A stretch of DNA of 64,000 bases from an uncultured Acetatifactor sp. (GCA_910589035.1 CAJUSI010000030.1:1-64000), one strand, 5' to 3'; shown: positions 51,034 to 60,102, counted from the first letter of the stretch. Made by a program: numbers and translations. Notes: generated from the letters alone by a model not told the origin.

Positions 51034-53152
51034 GTGTCTCCGGAATAAACACCCTGGTCATGCGGTCCCGCTCGCCCGAGGCCTTCCCGGCTTCCTCTAC
51101 CGCCTCCCGGCAGAAGATCTCCTGGGAACAATATTGCTTCTTTCCCCTCTTATTGGCCCTGGTGTAGCTGCCGTCTGCCTGCAGCACGGATGCCTTTACA
51201 TTGTCATGAAGCTGACTGTAGAGAATATAAAGCAGCTTTTCCTTCAGCCTGGGCTCATCCACAGGGAAGAGAATTTCCACCCGCCGCTCCAGATTGCGGG
51301 GCATCCAGTCCGCGCTGCCGCAGTATATCTCATAATGCTCATCATTCTCAAAGTAGAAAATACGTCCGTGCTCCAGGAAATTTCCCACAATGGAACGCAC
51401 CGTGATATTCTCGCTGACACCCTTTATCCCCGTCCTGAGGCAGCAGATTCCCCTCACGATCAGATCGATCTTCACACCGGATGCCGCCGCTTCATACAAT
51501 GCCGCAATGATATCCCGGTCGCAGAGGGAGTTCATTTTGGCTATGATATGCGCGGACCTCCCGCTCAGCGCATACTTTTTCTCCCTTTCGATGAGATAGA
51601 GAAAACGGTTTTTCAGCCACAGGGGCGCCAGGGTCAGCTTGTTCCACACAAGGGGTTCGGAGTACCCGGACAGCATGTTAAATACCGCCGTGGCGTCCTC
51701 CCCGATGGTCTCCGAACAGGTCAGAAGCCCTATATCCGTATACAGCTTGGCCGTGGCATCGTTATAATTCCCCGTTCCCAGATGCACATAGCGCCGGATG
51801 CCGTCCTCCTCTCTCCGCACCACCAGGGTAATCTTGCTGTGAGTCTTCAGCCCCAGCAGTCCATAGATTACATGGCAGCCCGCCTTCTCCAGCATCCTTG
51901 CCCATACGATATTGTTCTCCTCGTCGAAACGTGCCTTCAGCTCCACCAGAACCGTTACCTGCTTCCCGTTCTCCGCAGCCAGCGCCAGAGCGGCGATAAT
52001 GGGCGAATGCCCGCTGACACGGTAGAGCGTCTGCTTGATGGCCAGCACCTCCGGATCCTTCGCCGCCTGGCGGATAAAGTCCACCACCGGTTCAAAGGTC
52101 TGGTAAGGATGATGAAGCAGGATATCTCCCTTGCGGATTTCGTCAAAAATCACGCATCCGGCAGGCAGCTGCGGCACCTGCTGGGGCGTATACCCCGGGG
52201 ATTTCAAATGCTCAAAGCCCTCCAGGCCGTAGATCTTCATCAGTACGGTCAGATCCAGGGGGCCGTCCACGGCATAGATATTCTCTTCCTCTATATGGAG
52301 TTCCTCCCTGAGGATCTTTAAGAGCCTTTCATCGCATTTCCCTTCCACATCCAGGCGGATGGCCTCGCCCCGCTGACGCTTCTTCAGCTGCTTTTCGATC
52401 TCCTTCAGAAGGTCCTCCGCCTCATCTTCATCGATGGCAAGATCCGCATTTCTCATAACTCTGAAGGGATATGCGCACACAATATCATAATTCAGAAACA
52501 GCTTGTGCATATTGCGTTCGATGATCTCTTCCAGCAGAATGATTCTTCTCACTCCCCCCTCGGAGGGCAGCTCCACGATACGGCTCAGCACGCCCGGCAC
52601 CTGTACCATGGCAAATTCCAATTCCCCTCCGCCGTTCTTCTTGCGCACAAGCGCGGCGATATTTAAGGTCTTATTCCGAATCAGAGGAAAAGGCCTGGAG
52701 GAATCCACCGCCATGGGAGTCAGCACCGGATACACATTTTCTTCGAAGTACTCATCCACAAAGACAGCCGCCTTTTTCGTCAGATCCTCATGCCTGCCGA
52801 TGATCTGCAGTCCGTTCTGCTTCAGCTTCGGCACCAGGGAATGGTTATAGGTGGAATACTGCAGCTCCACCAATTCATGTACGGCGGGGTTTAAGAGCTC
52901 CAGCTGTTCTTTGGGCGTCATTCCCGCGATGTCCGGCTTGAGATATTTTGCAGTGACCATATCCCTCAGAGACGCAATGCGTACCATGAAAAATTCATCC
53001 AGATTGGAAGCCGTAATACTTAAGAATTTCAGGCGTTCATACAGGGGGATATTCTTGTCCCTGGCCTCGTTCAGTACTCTGTGGTCAAACAGAATCCAGC
53101 TGAATTCTCTGTTCGTATAATATTTCGGATTATAATAGTCAATCTCTCCCAT
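51020..53152 (-). CDS. ppk1: Polyphosphate kinase 1
   Basis: 710 residues, full length. PPK1 makes long-chain polyphosphate from ATP at the membrane. FSWILFDHRVLNEARD and FFMVRIASLRDMV lie in the N-terminal and head domains; QTLYRVSGHSPIIAALALAA, then FDEENNIVWARMLEKAGCHV and LKTHSKITLVVRRE with the phospho-accepting His, HLGTGNYNDATAKLYTDIGL and LIVRGICCLRTGIKG form the catalytic phospholipase-D-like part. It is followed upstream in transcription by the ppx-type gene, nine bases away. The last codons lie in a tandem-repeat unit, so the final few residues (after FIPET) may be variable. Confidence 0.95.
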   Translation of the reverse strand: MGEIDYYNPKYYTNREFSWILFDHRVLNEARDKNIPLYERLKFLSITASNLDEFFMVRIASLRDMVTAKYLKPDIAGMTPKEQLELLNPAVHELVELQYSTYNHSLVPKLKQNGLQIIGRHEDLTKKAAVFVDEYFEENVYPVLTPMAVDSSRPFPLIRNKTLNIAALVRKKNGGGELEFAMVQVPGVLSRIVELPSEGGVRRIILLEEIIERNMHKLFLNYDIVCAYPFRVMRNADLAIDEDEAEDLLKEIEKQLKKRQRGEAIRLDVEGKCDERLLKILREELHIEEENIYAVDGPLDLTVLMKIYGLEGFEHLKSPGYTPQQVPQLPAGCVIFDEIRKGDILLHHPYQTFEPVVDFIRQAAKDPEVLAIKQTLYRVSGHSPIIAALALAAENGKQVTVLVELKARFDEENNIVWARMLEKAGCHVIYGLLGLKTHSKITLVVRREEDGIRRYVHLGTGNYNDATAKLYTDIGLLTCSETIGEDATAVFNMLSGYSEPLVWNKLTLAPLWLKNRFLYLIEREKKYALSGRSAHIIAKMNSLCDRDIIAALYEAAASGVKIDLIVRGICCLRTGIKGVSENITVRSIVGNFLEHGRIFYFENDEHYEIYCGSADWMPRNLERRVEILFPVDEPRLKEKLLYILYSQLHDNVKASVLQADGSYTRANKRGKKQYCSQEIFCREAVEEAGKASGERDRMTRVFIPETHHES

Positions 53153-53161
53153 AATATCCCC

Positions 53162-54709
53162 CTAACTGTAAATTTTTCTCTGCTTCAGCACGGGCTCCAC
53201 ACTGAACACTTCCTTGAAGAAATCTGCATTTGCCCGAAAAAATCCCTTTTCCAAAGCCATATCCTCCCTGGCATCCACCGTCAATATCAGCTTGTTTTCC
53301 TTGATGACCGCCTTCAGGCCGTTCAGCTTCTGCTTGTGGCTCCGGTCCAGACTGTTGGCCAGCCGCAGGATCGCCGTCAGCTTCGCCACCGTCAGGAGGA
53401 GCTCCCGGCTCTGCCCGCCCGTTCCCGTCCACTGTCCTTCGTACACAAATTTGCTGTGATTGAACCGCACAATATTGGCTACGATCTCCCTCTCCTGATG
53501 GGAAAGTCCGATGATTTCCGTCGCCATGATAATCTGGAAAGAGGTCTCCCCGATATTCACCATGCTGATATACTTCCCGCAGTCATGCAGAATAGCCGCC
53601 AGCCTCAGGTAGAGACGTTCCCTCTTTCCCAGACCATGCAGCCTTTTCATACTGTCAAAGATAACCGTAGTAAAATTTTCCAGAATGTCCGACCGCCTTT
53701 TGCTCCCCATATATCTCCTGCTGATATTGACGGCGCAGGCAATGATGTCCTCCTCGAAATCATGCTCCCCCTGAAACATTTTAATCTTCTCCGCATATTC
53801 GTAGGCAATGCCGTCGCAGAGAGTCACCCCAGGCACCCAGATGCGTCTGATCCCCATGAGCTCCACAATATACTTTATGAGGACTGCGCTGATAAATACC
53901 AGAGGAACTCTCTCCTGAGGAATATCCAGGGCATGGGAGATCTGAATCTGGTTCCCGGCATGCATCGTCTGGAAAATTCTGTCGAAATCCTCCCTGTCTA
54001 TAAATATCCTGCCGCTTTTCTTTCCTCTTTGGCGCACCACCCAGGGCGAGAGATAATCGTCCACAATGATCAGATTCTGAATTTCCTTGTCCTGCATATA
54101 GAGCTTCTTGTAGGTATCCAGCCTGGACATGGCAAGCTCATTGATCATCATCTCCTTCTGGGCACTTTTCACCGCAAAACGGTTCAGATAATCCTGAATG
54201 CGCAGGACCCCCAGACGCACATTCTGGGTGGATACCAGGGTGTCCTTGTCAAACAGCGATACCTGGATACTCCCTCCTCCGATATCCAGAATGGCCGTCT
54301 TCTCCTCGATGATCTTCCGGAATATCTCTCCCTTTGACGCAACGGATTTGTAGTCCAGAAAACGCTGCTCGGAATTGCCCAGCGTCTCCACTCTGATGCC
54401 TGTGCGCTGGGCGATCTGATCCTGCACGATGGTGGTATTCTCCGTCTCGCGTATGGCGCTGGTGCCGTATGCCTTGTAGCTTTCCACCCTGTACGCCCTC
54501 ATGATATCGGCAAAATCCTTCAGCGTCCGGCAGAGCTCATCCATTTTCTCATTGCTGATTTTGCCCATGGCGAAGGTATCCGACCCCAGGTCAAGGCGCC
54601 TGCTCACGCAGTCGATCTCGCGCATCCCGTTTTTACCGGAAAACTCAAAAATTTTAATGGTCAGCTCAAAGCTTCCCACGTCGATGGCCGCAAAAGTTCT
54701 GACTCCCAC
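53162..54709 (-). CDS. ppx: Ppx/GppA exopolyphosphatase with HD-like C-terminal domain
   Basis: 515 residues. The ASKHA phosphatase core starts TFAAIDVGSFELTIKIFEFS and has the phosphate loop AILDIGGGSIQVSLFD near residue 145, and AYGTSAIRETENT. The C-terminal 200 residues are HD-domain-like (LYLRLAAILHDCGKYIS, with HDCGK, and IIGLSHQEREIVANI). It degrades polyphosphate or pppGpp. The first gene of the two-gene operon with ppk1, so synthesis and breakdown of polyphosphate are made from one transcript. Confidence 0.92.
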   Translation of the reverse strand: MGVRTFAAIDVGSFELTIKIFEFSGKNGMREIDCVSRRLDLGSDTFAMGKISNEKMDELCRTLKDFADIMRAYRVESYKAYGTSAIRETENTTIVQDQIAQRTGIRVETLGNSEQRFLDYKSVASKGEIFRKIIEEKTAILDIGGGSIQVSLFDKDTLVSTQNVRLGVLRIQDYLNRFAVKSAQKEMMINELAMSRLDTYKKLYMQDKEIQNLIIVDDYLSPWVVRQRGKKSGRIFIDREDFDRIFQTMHAGNQIQISHALDIPQERVPLVFISAVLIKYIVELMGIRRIWVPGVTLCDGIAYEYAEKIKMFQGEHDFEEDIIACAVNISRRYMGSKRRSDILENFTTVIFDSMKRLHGLGKRERLYLRLAAILHDCGKYISMVNIGETSFQIIMATEIIGLSHQEREIVANIVRFNHSKFVYEGQWTGTGGQSRELLLTVAKLTAILRLANSLDRSHKQKLNGLKAVIKENKLILTVDAREDMALEKGFFRANADFFKEVFSVEPVLKQRKIYS

Positions 54710-54801
54710 CTTTCCGCCTCCTTTCTCTCATTCTTCTCCTGTTTTTCTATTTTATTTGTTTTCTCTTTTATCTGCCTCTTGCTTTCTTTTTATTTATCCC
54801 A

Positions 54802-54926
54802 GCCCGGACAAGCCGGAACCCTTATTCTGTCATTTTATGCAGAATTTTGTTGTTAAGTGCCTAACCCGGACAAGCCGGAACCAATATTTTGCCAAAATGC
54901 ACAGGATTTCTTTCTTAAGCGCCTAA
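54802..54926. repeat. Copies B and C of the 63-bp repeat in tandem
   Basis: Both start CCCGGACAAGCCGGAACC and end TTAAG(T/C)GCCTAA; copy C shares TTTTGCCAAAATGC with copy A at 48808. B and C abut with a 62-base period. They lie upstream of ppx. Confidence 0.85.
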
Positions 54927-54946
54927 AGGGAGCCTGAATTTTCTTT

Positions 54947-55171
54947 CAAAACTCCCATGCAGCCAGCCTCGCCACCATACATGAAAGTCTGGGAGTTTTG
55001 AAGATGCACACAAACCGCAAGAGCATGCGGTTTGGCGCACAGCAGTCTCGGGATTTCGTGCAAGAGAGCACGAAACGCCTCGCGGCGCCACAGAGTCAGA
55101 TTTGAAGACTTTCACAGTAAACCCCCATGCCGCTTTGTCGGCACCACTATGAATGAAAGGGGTTTACTGTG
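54947..55171. other. Cluster of four perfect hairpins
   Basis: CAAAACTCCCA/TGGGAGTTTTG (54947-54957, 54990-55000), CAAACCGCA/TGCGGTTTG (55011-55034), TTTCGTGC/GCACGAAA (55054-55075) and CACAGTAAACCCC/GGGGTTTACTGTG (55113-55125, 55159-55171). TGAAAGTCT at 54982 can also pair with AGACTTTCA at 55107. No coding frame. It may be a structured RNA, an array of palindromic repeats or several stacked terminators for the DUF815 gene. Confidence 0.7.
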
Positions 55172-55252
55172 AGCCTCCGGCGGATGTGGTAAGGCATTTG
55201 ATACAGGCCTGGGCAGAACTGCCTGCCGGAAAATAAGGCCATTTTTGTCCCT

Positions 55253-56581
55253 TTAGCCTCTCCCCGCCAGATAGTCGATAAACTGCTGTGCGGTTCTTCC
55301 GGAAAGCCCTCCATGGGCAAGCTCCCATCTATTTGCCTCCGCCAGAAGCTCCTCCCCCGGCAGGGTCAGGCCGTATCTCTTTGCCAGCGCCTCCACAATA
55401 CTCTGAAACTGCTTTTTGTCGGGAGCACCGAAATAGATCGTGACGCCGAAGCGGTATACCAGGGAAAGCTTTTCCTGGACGGTATCGCCGGTGTGCATGT
55501 CCTGGCGGATCTCCTCTCTGTCCCCGTAATTTTCACGGATCAGATGCCTTCTGTTGGAGGTTGCGTAAATCAGTACGTTTTCCGGCTTCTTTTCCAGCCC
55601 GCCCTCGATAACGGCCTTTAAATATTTATACTCAATCTCAAAATCCTCGAAGCTCAGATCGTCCATGAAAATAATAAACTTATAATTTCTCCCCTTGATC
55701 TGGCTGATCACCTGGTGCAGATCCTGGAACTGATGCTTGTACACCTCTATGACACGCAGTCCCTTTTCATAATACTCGTTGGCGATGGCCTTGATGCTGG
55801 AGGATTTCCCCGTGCCGGCATCGCCGAAGAGCAGACAGTTATTTGCCTTCCTTCCCTGCACAAAGGCCTCCGTATTGTCAATGAGCTTCTTTTTCTGCAA
55901 TTCATAGCCCACCAGATCGTCCAGCTTCACATGTGTGATGTTTAAGATGGGCTCAATCTCAACGCCCTTCTCCGAATGGGCGATGCGGAAGGATTTGTGG
56001 AGCCCCAGCTTCCCCACTCCATAATCACCGTAAAACCGTGTTAAAATACCCTTTATTTCGTCCAGCGTGGTGCTTTCTGCCAGTTTTCCGGCCAGCTCAC
56101 AGATGCGGGCGCAGATTCTGGCGTTGTAAACCCTGCTCTCCAGAGGATTCCCCTCGTAATGCTCTATCAGGTTAAATTCCGTCACACCCAGCCTCCGGCA
56201 GAGAGGATGAAAATCATACTTGAAAAAAGCCTGAAACAGGGCCAGATCATGGCTCACGGCCTGGTTGATGCTGCCCGTTATCTCCCCCCTCATTTCACAG
56301 CCCCTGCTGTAGCTGTTCTCATGGCTCACCAGCAGATGGGTCAGATAGCAGTGCCACAGATTCCCGTGAAAGCCGTAATTCCCCGCCAACTCCAGGAGGC
56401 CGTGAATCCAGGCATAGAATCTGCCCGCCGGCCCCTCGCCCGGACGCCCATGAACACCGCCGGCCAGAACCTCCTCCATGGCGCCGCTCTCATATTCGCA
56501 GATCAGACCGGCCGCCTCATGCAACAGCCCTTCCCTGCCGTCCGGAAATGACCTGTATATCAGAAATTCACAGTTCATCAT
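55253..56581 (-). CDS. DUF815 AAA-type ATPase
   Basis: 442 residues from the ATG at 56581 (AAAGGA six bases upstream). The N-terminal 215 residues are helical; the C-terminal DUF815 AAA domain has NCLLFGDAGTGKSSSIKAIA (Walker A), FIIFMDDLSFEDFEIEYKYL (Walker B), IYATSNRRHLIRENYGDR (sensor 1) and LSLVYRFGVTIYFGAPDKKQ. DUF815 is widespread in Clostridia; it is predicted to remodel proteins, with no proven substrate. It stands alone between the hairpin cluster and pheA. Confidence 0.88.
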   Translation of the reverse strand: MMNCEFLIYRSFPDGREGLLHEAAGLICEYESGAMEEVLAGGVHGRPGEGPAGRFYAWIHGLLELAGNYGFHGNLWHCYLTHLLVSHENSYSRGCEMRGEITGSINQAVSHDLALFQAFFKYDFHPLCRRLGVTEFNLIEHYEGNPLESRVYNARICARICELAGKLAESTTLDEIKGILTRFYGDYGVGKLGLHKSFRIAHSEKGVEIEPILNITHVKLDDLVGYELQKKKLIDNTEAFVQGRKANNCLLFGDAGTGKSSSIKAIANEYYEKGLRVIEVYKHQFQDLHQVISQIKGRNYKFIIFMDDLSFEDFEIEYKYLKAVIEGGLEKKPENVLIYATSNRRHLIRENYGDREEIRQDMHTGDTVQEKLSLVYRFGVTIYFGAPDKKQFQSIVEALAKRYGLTLPGEELLAEANRWELAHGGLSGRTAQQFIDYLAGRG

Positions 56582-56704
56582 GCTTCCTTTCCCTGCCTCT
56601 TTCTTTTTCCCTGTTATACTCCTGAACGAAAACAATAGCCACTCTAAATGTGTAATGAGTGAACGCTTCTGCAATGCCGGTGTAATACACCCTGCCGCCC
56701 AAAA

Positions 56705-57829
56705 TCAGTAATTCCCCAGAATCTTCATATTCCGGGCCTCATCCCGCAGCCCTCTCAGAGCGTTTTTCACGGCGCTGTCTGCCAGATTCCCCTCAAAGTC
56801 AATAAAGAACCGATACTCCCAGTTCCTGTCCTCAATGGGACGGCTTTCTATCTTTGTCATATTCAGATCATTGTATATAAAATGAGACAGCATATGATAC
56901 AGTGAACCGCTCTCATGAGGGATTTCAAAGCATATGCTCACCTTTCGGGCATCCTTTCTGAATATCTTCTGATTGGTGACAATGATGAATCTGGTAGAAT
57001 TGGTGCCGGATTGATTCACCTGTCTCTGAAGCACTGTAAGTCCGTAGATTCCGGCGGCGTGCCCGCCGGCGATGGCCGCCTGGGTCTTATCCCGTTCCTC
57101 CGCTACCTTTCTTGCCGCAAAAGCATTGTTCTGCATACTGATCTGCTTCCAGCCATGCAGCGCCAGATATCTGGAGCTCTGCATCAGGGACTGGGGATGG
57201 GAAAATACCGTCCTGATCTCCTCGAGCCGCGCCCCGGGCACACCGAGCAGGCAATGCTCTATTTTGATAATCTGCTCTCCCACGATATAATTTTCATACT
57301 CCTGCAGCAGATCATATATCTCGTTTACAATGCCTGCGGTGGAATTCTCAATGGGAAGCACCGCGAAATCCGCGCTGCCCTCGTCGATGGCGTTCATGGC
57401 GTCCCGAAAGGTGTCCACATGAAAGCTGCTGACACTGTCTCCGAAATACTGTGTCATGGCCTCCTGGGAATAAGCTCCCTCCGCCCCCTGAAACACGACT
57501 CTGGCATCCTGCGTCTCCAGCCTGTCCACCCCGATAAAGGGCAGTCTCCCCATGCTTCCGCTCCGGGTTAAAAGCTGATACTGGAGCTTCCTGCTCATGG
57601 ACATAATCTGCTCGAAAAGCTCCTCTATGCCGCAGGCGTTGAATTCGTTATGGGTCAGGGCTTTCACCCTCGCCAGCTTCTCCGCTTCCCGCTGCTTATC
57701 CAGAACCTTTTTCCCATTGGCTGTTTTATACTCCGCCACCTGCCTGCTGATCTCCATTCGCTGCTCATACAGCCTTACAATCTCTTCGTCAATCCCATCA
57801 ATCTGTTCTCTCAATTCCGTTAAATCCAT
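56705..57829 (-). CDS. pheA: Bifunctional chorismate mutase / prephenate dehydratase
   Basis: 374 residues from the ATG at 57829 (AAAGGAG nine bases upstream; a TTG three codons earlier is not needed). Residues 1-85 are an AroQ-type chorismate mutase (LREQIDGIDEEIVRLYEQRM, then VAEYKTANGKKVLD). About 108-285 is prephenate dehydratase (VVFQGAEGAYSQEAMTQYFG, ADFAVLPIENSTAGIVNEIY, GTNSTRFIIV with the TRF motif). The C-terminal ACT domain has the phenylalanine-binding ESRP motif (MTKIESRPIEDRNWEYRFFI). It converts chorismate to phenylpyruvate for phenylalanine synthesis and should be feedback-inhibited by phenylalanine. Confidence 0.95.
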   Translation of the reverse strand: MDLTELREQIDGIDEEIVRLYEQRMEISRQVAEYKTANGKKVLDKQREAEKLARVKALTHNEFNACGIEELFEQIMSMSRKLQYQLLTRSGSMGRLPFIGVDRLETQDARVVFQGAEGAYSQEAMTQYFGDSVSSFHVDTFRDAMNAIDEGSADFAVLPIENSTAGIVNEIYDLLQEYENYIVGEQIIKIEHCLLGVPGARLEEIRTVFSHPQSLMQSSRYLALHGWKQISMQNNAFAARKVAEERDKTQAAIAGGHAAGIYGLTVLQRQVNQSGTNSTRFIIVTNQKIFRKDARKVSICFEIPHESGSLYHMLSHFIYNDLNMTKIESRPIEDRNWEYRFFIDFEGNLADSAVKNALRGLRDEARNMKILGNY

Positions 57830-57916
57830 GCCGCCCAACTCCTTTGTACTGATAACCTTTTTCTATCTTATACCAAATTAGTGTTGATAGCAAGCAAAAA
57901 GGGGTGTAAAATAGAA

Positions 57917-57957
57917 TTACAGGCTTATTTATTATAAATAAGACCACGGGCCTGTAA
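57917..57957. promoter_or_regulatory. Double palindrome between pheA and the DUF5050-like gene
   Basis: TTACAGGC/GCCTGTAA (57917-57924, 57950-57957) encloses CTTATTTA-TTA-TAAATAAG (57924-57942). It lies in the divergent promoter gap and could be an operator; no T-run marks it as a terminator. Confidence 0.5.
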
Positions 57958-57979
57958 ATAAATGATCAAGGGTGATTCC

Positions 57980-58999
57980 ATGAAAAAAGAATTTAAAATC
58001 ATAGCTTTTGCAATTGCCGCACTCTTTGTAGCGGCTCTGTCGATTCTCTTCATGCTTTCCCGGCGCATTGTCATGAATCCCGCCGGAACCGTGGGCAATA
58101 CCGCCGGCAATCTGAACAACGACGGACTCTTCTGCGAGTACGACGGCACAGTGTATTTCTTCAACCCCTGCCCGGGGGGCGGTCTGTATGCCATGAATCC
58201 CGACGAGAGCAATATGCGCTGTCTGAACCATCTGGAGATAAGAAATATTCTGGCAGGAGGCAGCTATCTCTACTATTTTCACACCGGAAACGCTCTGGCC
58301 GATTCCGGCTTTGACGATGCCCTGGGCATGAGGACCTTCCAGCGCTGCCGGCTGAACGGAAGCAACGCGGAGGCCCTTACCAAGGATATCGTAGTGACAG
58401 GACAGCTGGTGGATAATTATCTCTATCTTTTAACCTCCGCCAGTTCAGGCCCTTCCTTTTACAAACTGAAAATCGACAATTCAGACAAGGTAATGCTCGC
58501 CGATTATGCCATCAATCCCGCCTGCGCGCAAAACGGCGTCATCTACTATAACGGAACCCGGAGCGATCACTATCTCTACGCCCTGGATACCGCTACGGAT
58601 ATCCCTTCCGAAATCTGGAAAGGGAACCTGTGGTATCCTGTGCTGGAGGGGGATTATGTGTACTATATGGACGTGGCAAATGATTACAGGCTATGCCGCT
58701 ATTCCCTGTCGCAGAAGGTAATCGAAGTGCTGACCCATGACAGGGTGGACTGTTTTAACGTGGGCGGTGGATATATCTATTACCAGAAAAACGGCTCCGA
58801 CGCCCGGCTGATCTGCATGCGCACGGACGGCTCCGATGCCAAAACCGTTGCGGAAGGGAATTTCACCAAGATCAACCTGACCTCGCAGTACGTCTATTTC
58901 CAGGAAATGGGCTATGAAGGCGTCATGTATCATTCCTATCTGGGCAGTGCCTCCTATGAGCCCTTCTATGCAGCAACCCAGGCCGCCTCAGAGCAGTAA
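57980..58999 (+). CDS. DUF5050-like membrane-anchored protein
   Basis: 339 residues from the ATG at 57980 (AGGG upstream). One N-terminal membrane helix (IIAFAIAALFVAALSILFML), then a six- or seven-fold repeat of strands such as NDGLFCEYDGTVYFFNP, GGSYLYYFHTGNALAD, EGDYVYYMDVANDYRLCRYS and GGGYIYYQKNGSDARLICMR. This is the DUF5050 propeller found in Lachnospiraceae surface proteins. It would stand outside the membrane. The role is unknown; similar strand blocks occur in the C-terminal half of the permease fusion at 13528-15549. Confidence 0.82.
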   Translation: MKKEFKIIAFAIAALFVAALSILFMLSRRIVMNPAGTVGNTAGNLNNDGLFCEYDGTVYFFNPCPGGGLYAMNPDESNMRCLNHLEIRNILAGGSYLYYFHTGNALADSGFDDALGMRTFQRCRLNGSNAEALTKDIVVTGQLVDNYLYLLTSASSGPSFYKLKIDNSDKVMLADYAINPACAQNGVIYYNGTRSDHYLYALDTATDIPSEIWKGNLWYPVLEGDYVYYMDVANDYRLCRYSLSQKVIEVLTHDRVDCFNVGGGYIYYQKNGSDARLICMRTDGSDAKTVAEGNFTKINLTSQYVYFQEMGYEGVMYHSYLGSASYEPFYAATQAASEQ

Positions 59000-59082
59000 T
59001 TCTGCTCCCGGTTCCCCATATCGGCCCTGCCGTGAAACCGGTTCAGGCAGGGCAGCCCCGCGGCGGGAGAGGCTTCCGTCTT

Positions 59083-59427
59083 CTATTCCTCGATATGATC
59101 CAGTCCCTGGCTCAGAATAGTCACAATATGGGAATCCGCCAGGGAATAAAAGATAGTTTTGCCCTCACGGCGATTCTTCACCAGATCCATCTGCTTCAGC
59201 ACCCGCAGCTGGTGGGAGATCGCCGACTGGGACATCCCCAGCACCGCGGCGATATCGTACACGCACATTTCGGTGCTCAGCAATACATACAGAATCTTCA
59301 GACGTGTTCCGTCCCCGAACACCTTGAAAAACTCCGCCAGATCCTGCAGTTCCTCCTGGGGAGGCATTTTCTCGTCTATATTTTTCAATGTTTCGCTATC
59401 CACATGGATAAATGTATTTTCTTCCAT
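59083..59427 (-). CDS. ArsR/SmtB-family metal-responsive repressor
   Basis: 114 residues: winged helix with FFKVFGDGTRLKILYVLLST and TEMCVYDIAAVLGMSQSAIS then HQLRVLK as recognition helix. The last helix has D-x-H-x10-H-x2-E (DSHIVTILSQGLDHIEE), the same four-ligand set as the alpha-5 zinc site of SmtB. The alpha-3 Cys of cadmium sensors is reduced to the single Cys in EMCVYD. It therefore probably senses zinc or a similar ion. The gene lies 730 bases downstream of the P-type ATPase gene in the same direction. Confidence 0.88.
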   Translation of the reverse strand: MEENTFIHVDSETLKNIDEKMPPQEELQDLAEFFKVFGDGTRLKILYVLLSTEMCVYDIAAVLGMSQSAISHQLRVLKQMDLVKNRREGKTIFYSLADSHIVTILSQGLDHIEE

Positions 59428-59539
59428 CGTATTCTCTTACCCCTGACCGCCGTCACCGCATACTGTACCTCACAGAATCATTGTATTACAATTTGGGCTT
59501 TCACGCAAATTATTTTTTCCATCTTTCTCTGTTTCTTCT

Positions 59540-59645
59540 TTTTCGTTTTTTTCGGTTTTCCTTTTTTGGTTTTCCTTTTTTGGTTTTCCTTTTTCGGTTC
59601 TCCTTCTCTGTTTCTTCTTTTTCGTTTTTCCTTATCCGGTTTCCC
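59540..59645. repeat. 14-bp pyrimidine-rich tandem repeat
   Basis: About seven units with the pattern GGTTTTCCTTTTTT; the GG falls at 59554, 59568, 59582 and 59596, exactly 14 apart, then the pattern degrades. The + strand is nearly all pyrimidine except for the GG. Upstream of the SmtB-type gene. Confidence 0.85.
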
Positions 59646-59727
59646 TCCCCTGTATCCTCCGTTATAATCCCATATCCTCCCGGAATCTCCAAGCCGCATT
59701 TTTCGAGCCTGTTAAGATTCCAATTTC

Positions 59728-60102
59728 GCTGATTCCTCCACCTTTTACGGAAAACCCAAATCAGGAACCGCTTTTTTCTGCCGAAGGATTCCGAGAGACT
59801 ATTCCCATATCCTCCCGGAATCTCTAAACCTTATTTTATGCGGCTTCCTAGTATGACCCTCACCAATTACCACTATGTTTCACGAAGGATAAATTTTCGG
59901 CCTGCTAGGCGGAGGAGGGAGGCGATGCGGTGGGCACGCCTGCCGATGACAACGACGCAGACGGAAATTTAAACAAGTGAAACATGTGGTTAATTGGTGT
60001 GGGGCATACTAGACATCATTTTGACTAATTCCCCAGCATTATACGGAAAAACCGAATCGGAAACCGCCGTTTTCTGCCAGAAGATTCCGGGAGAATAATC
60101 CC
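59728..60102. repeat. Pair of about 80-bp direct repeats flanking the palindromic element
   Basis: 59728-59806 (CTGATTCCTCC…ACGGAAAACCCAAATC…TTTTCTGCCGAAGGATTCCG) and 60020-60102 (TGACTAATTCCCC…ACGGAAAAACCGAATC…TTTTCTGCCAGAAGATTCCG) are about 75 percent alike by eye. In addition CCCATATCCTCCCGGAATCT occurs at 59669 and 59804. Confidence 0.7.
59848..60012. mobile_element. 165-bp palindromic MITE-like element
   Basis: The ends CTAGTATG and CATACTAG open two arms of about 57 bases that pair with few mismatches: CACCAATTA-CCAC-ATGTTTCAC in the left arm is matched in the right arm by GTGAAACATGTGGTTAATTG. The arms enclose about 50 bases containing AGGCGATGCGGTGGGCACGC. No coding frame. The size, terminal inverted repeats and lack of genes fit a miniature inverted-repeat element or a large structured RNA. 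Clear target-site duplication was not seen, although CTAG lies at both tips. Confidence 0.7.

Noticed and set aside
50510..52321. 603-codon + strand open frame opposite maf and ppk1
   Set aside because: It crosses two real genes and a tandem repeat on the other strand and has no protein-like blocks.
59510..59692. Lys/Arg/Glu-rich minus strand ORF
   Set aside because: It is the translation of the 14-bp purine/pyrimidine tandem repeat, not a gene.
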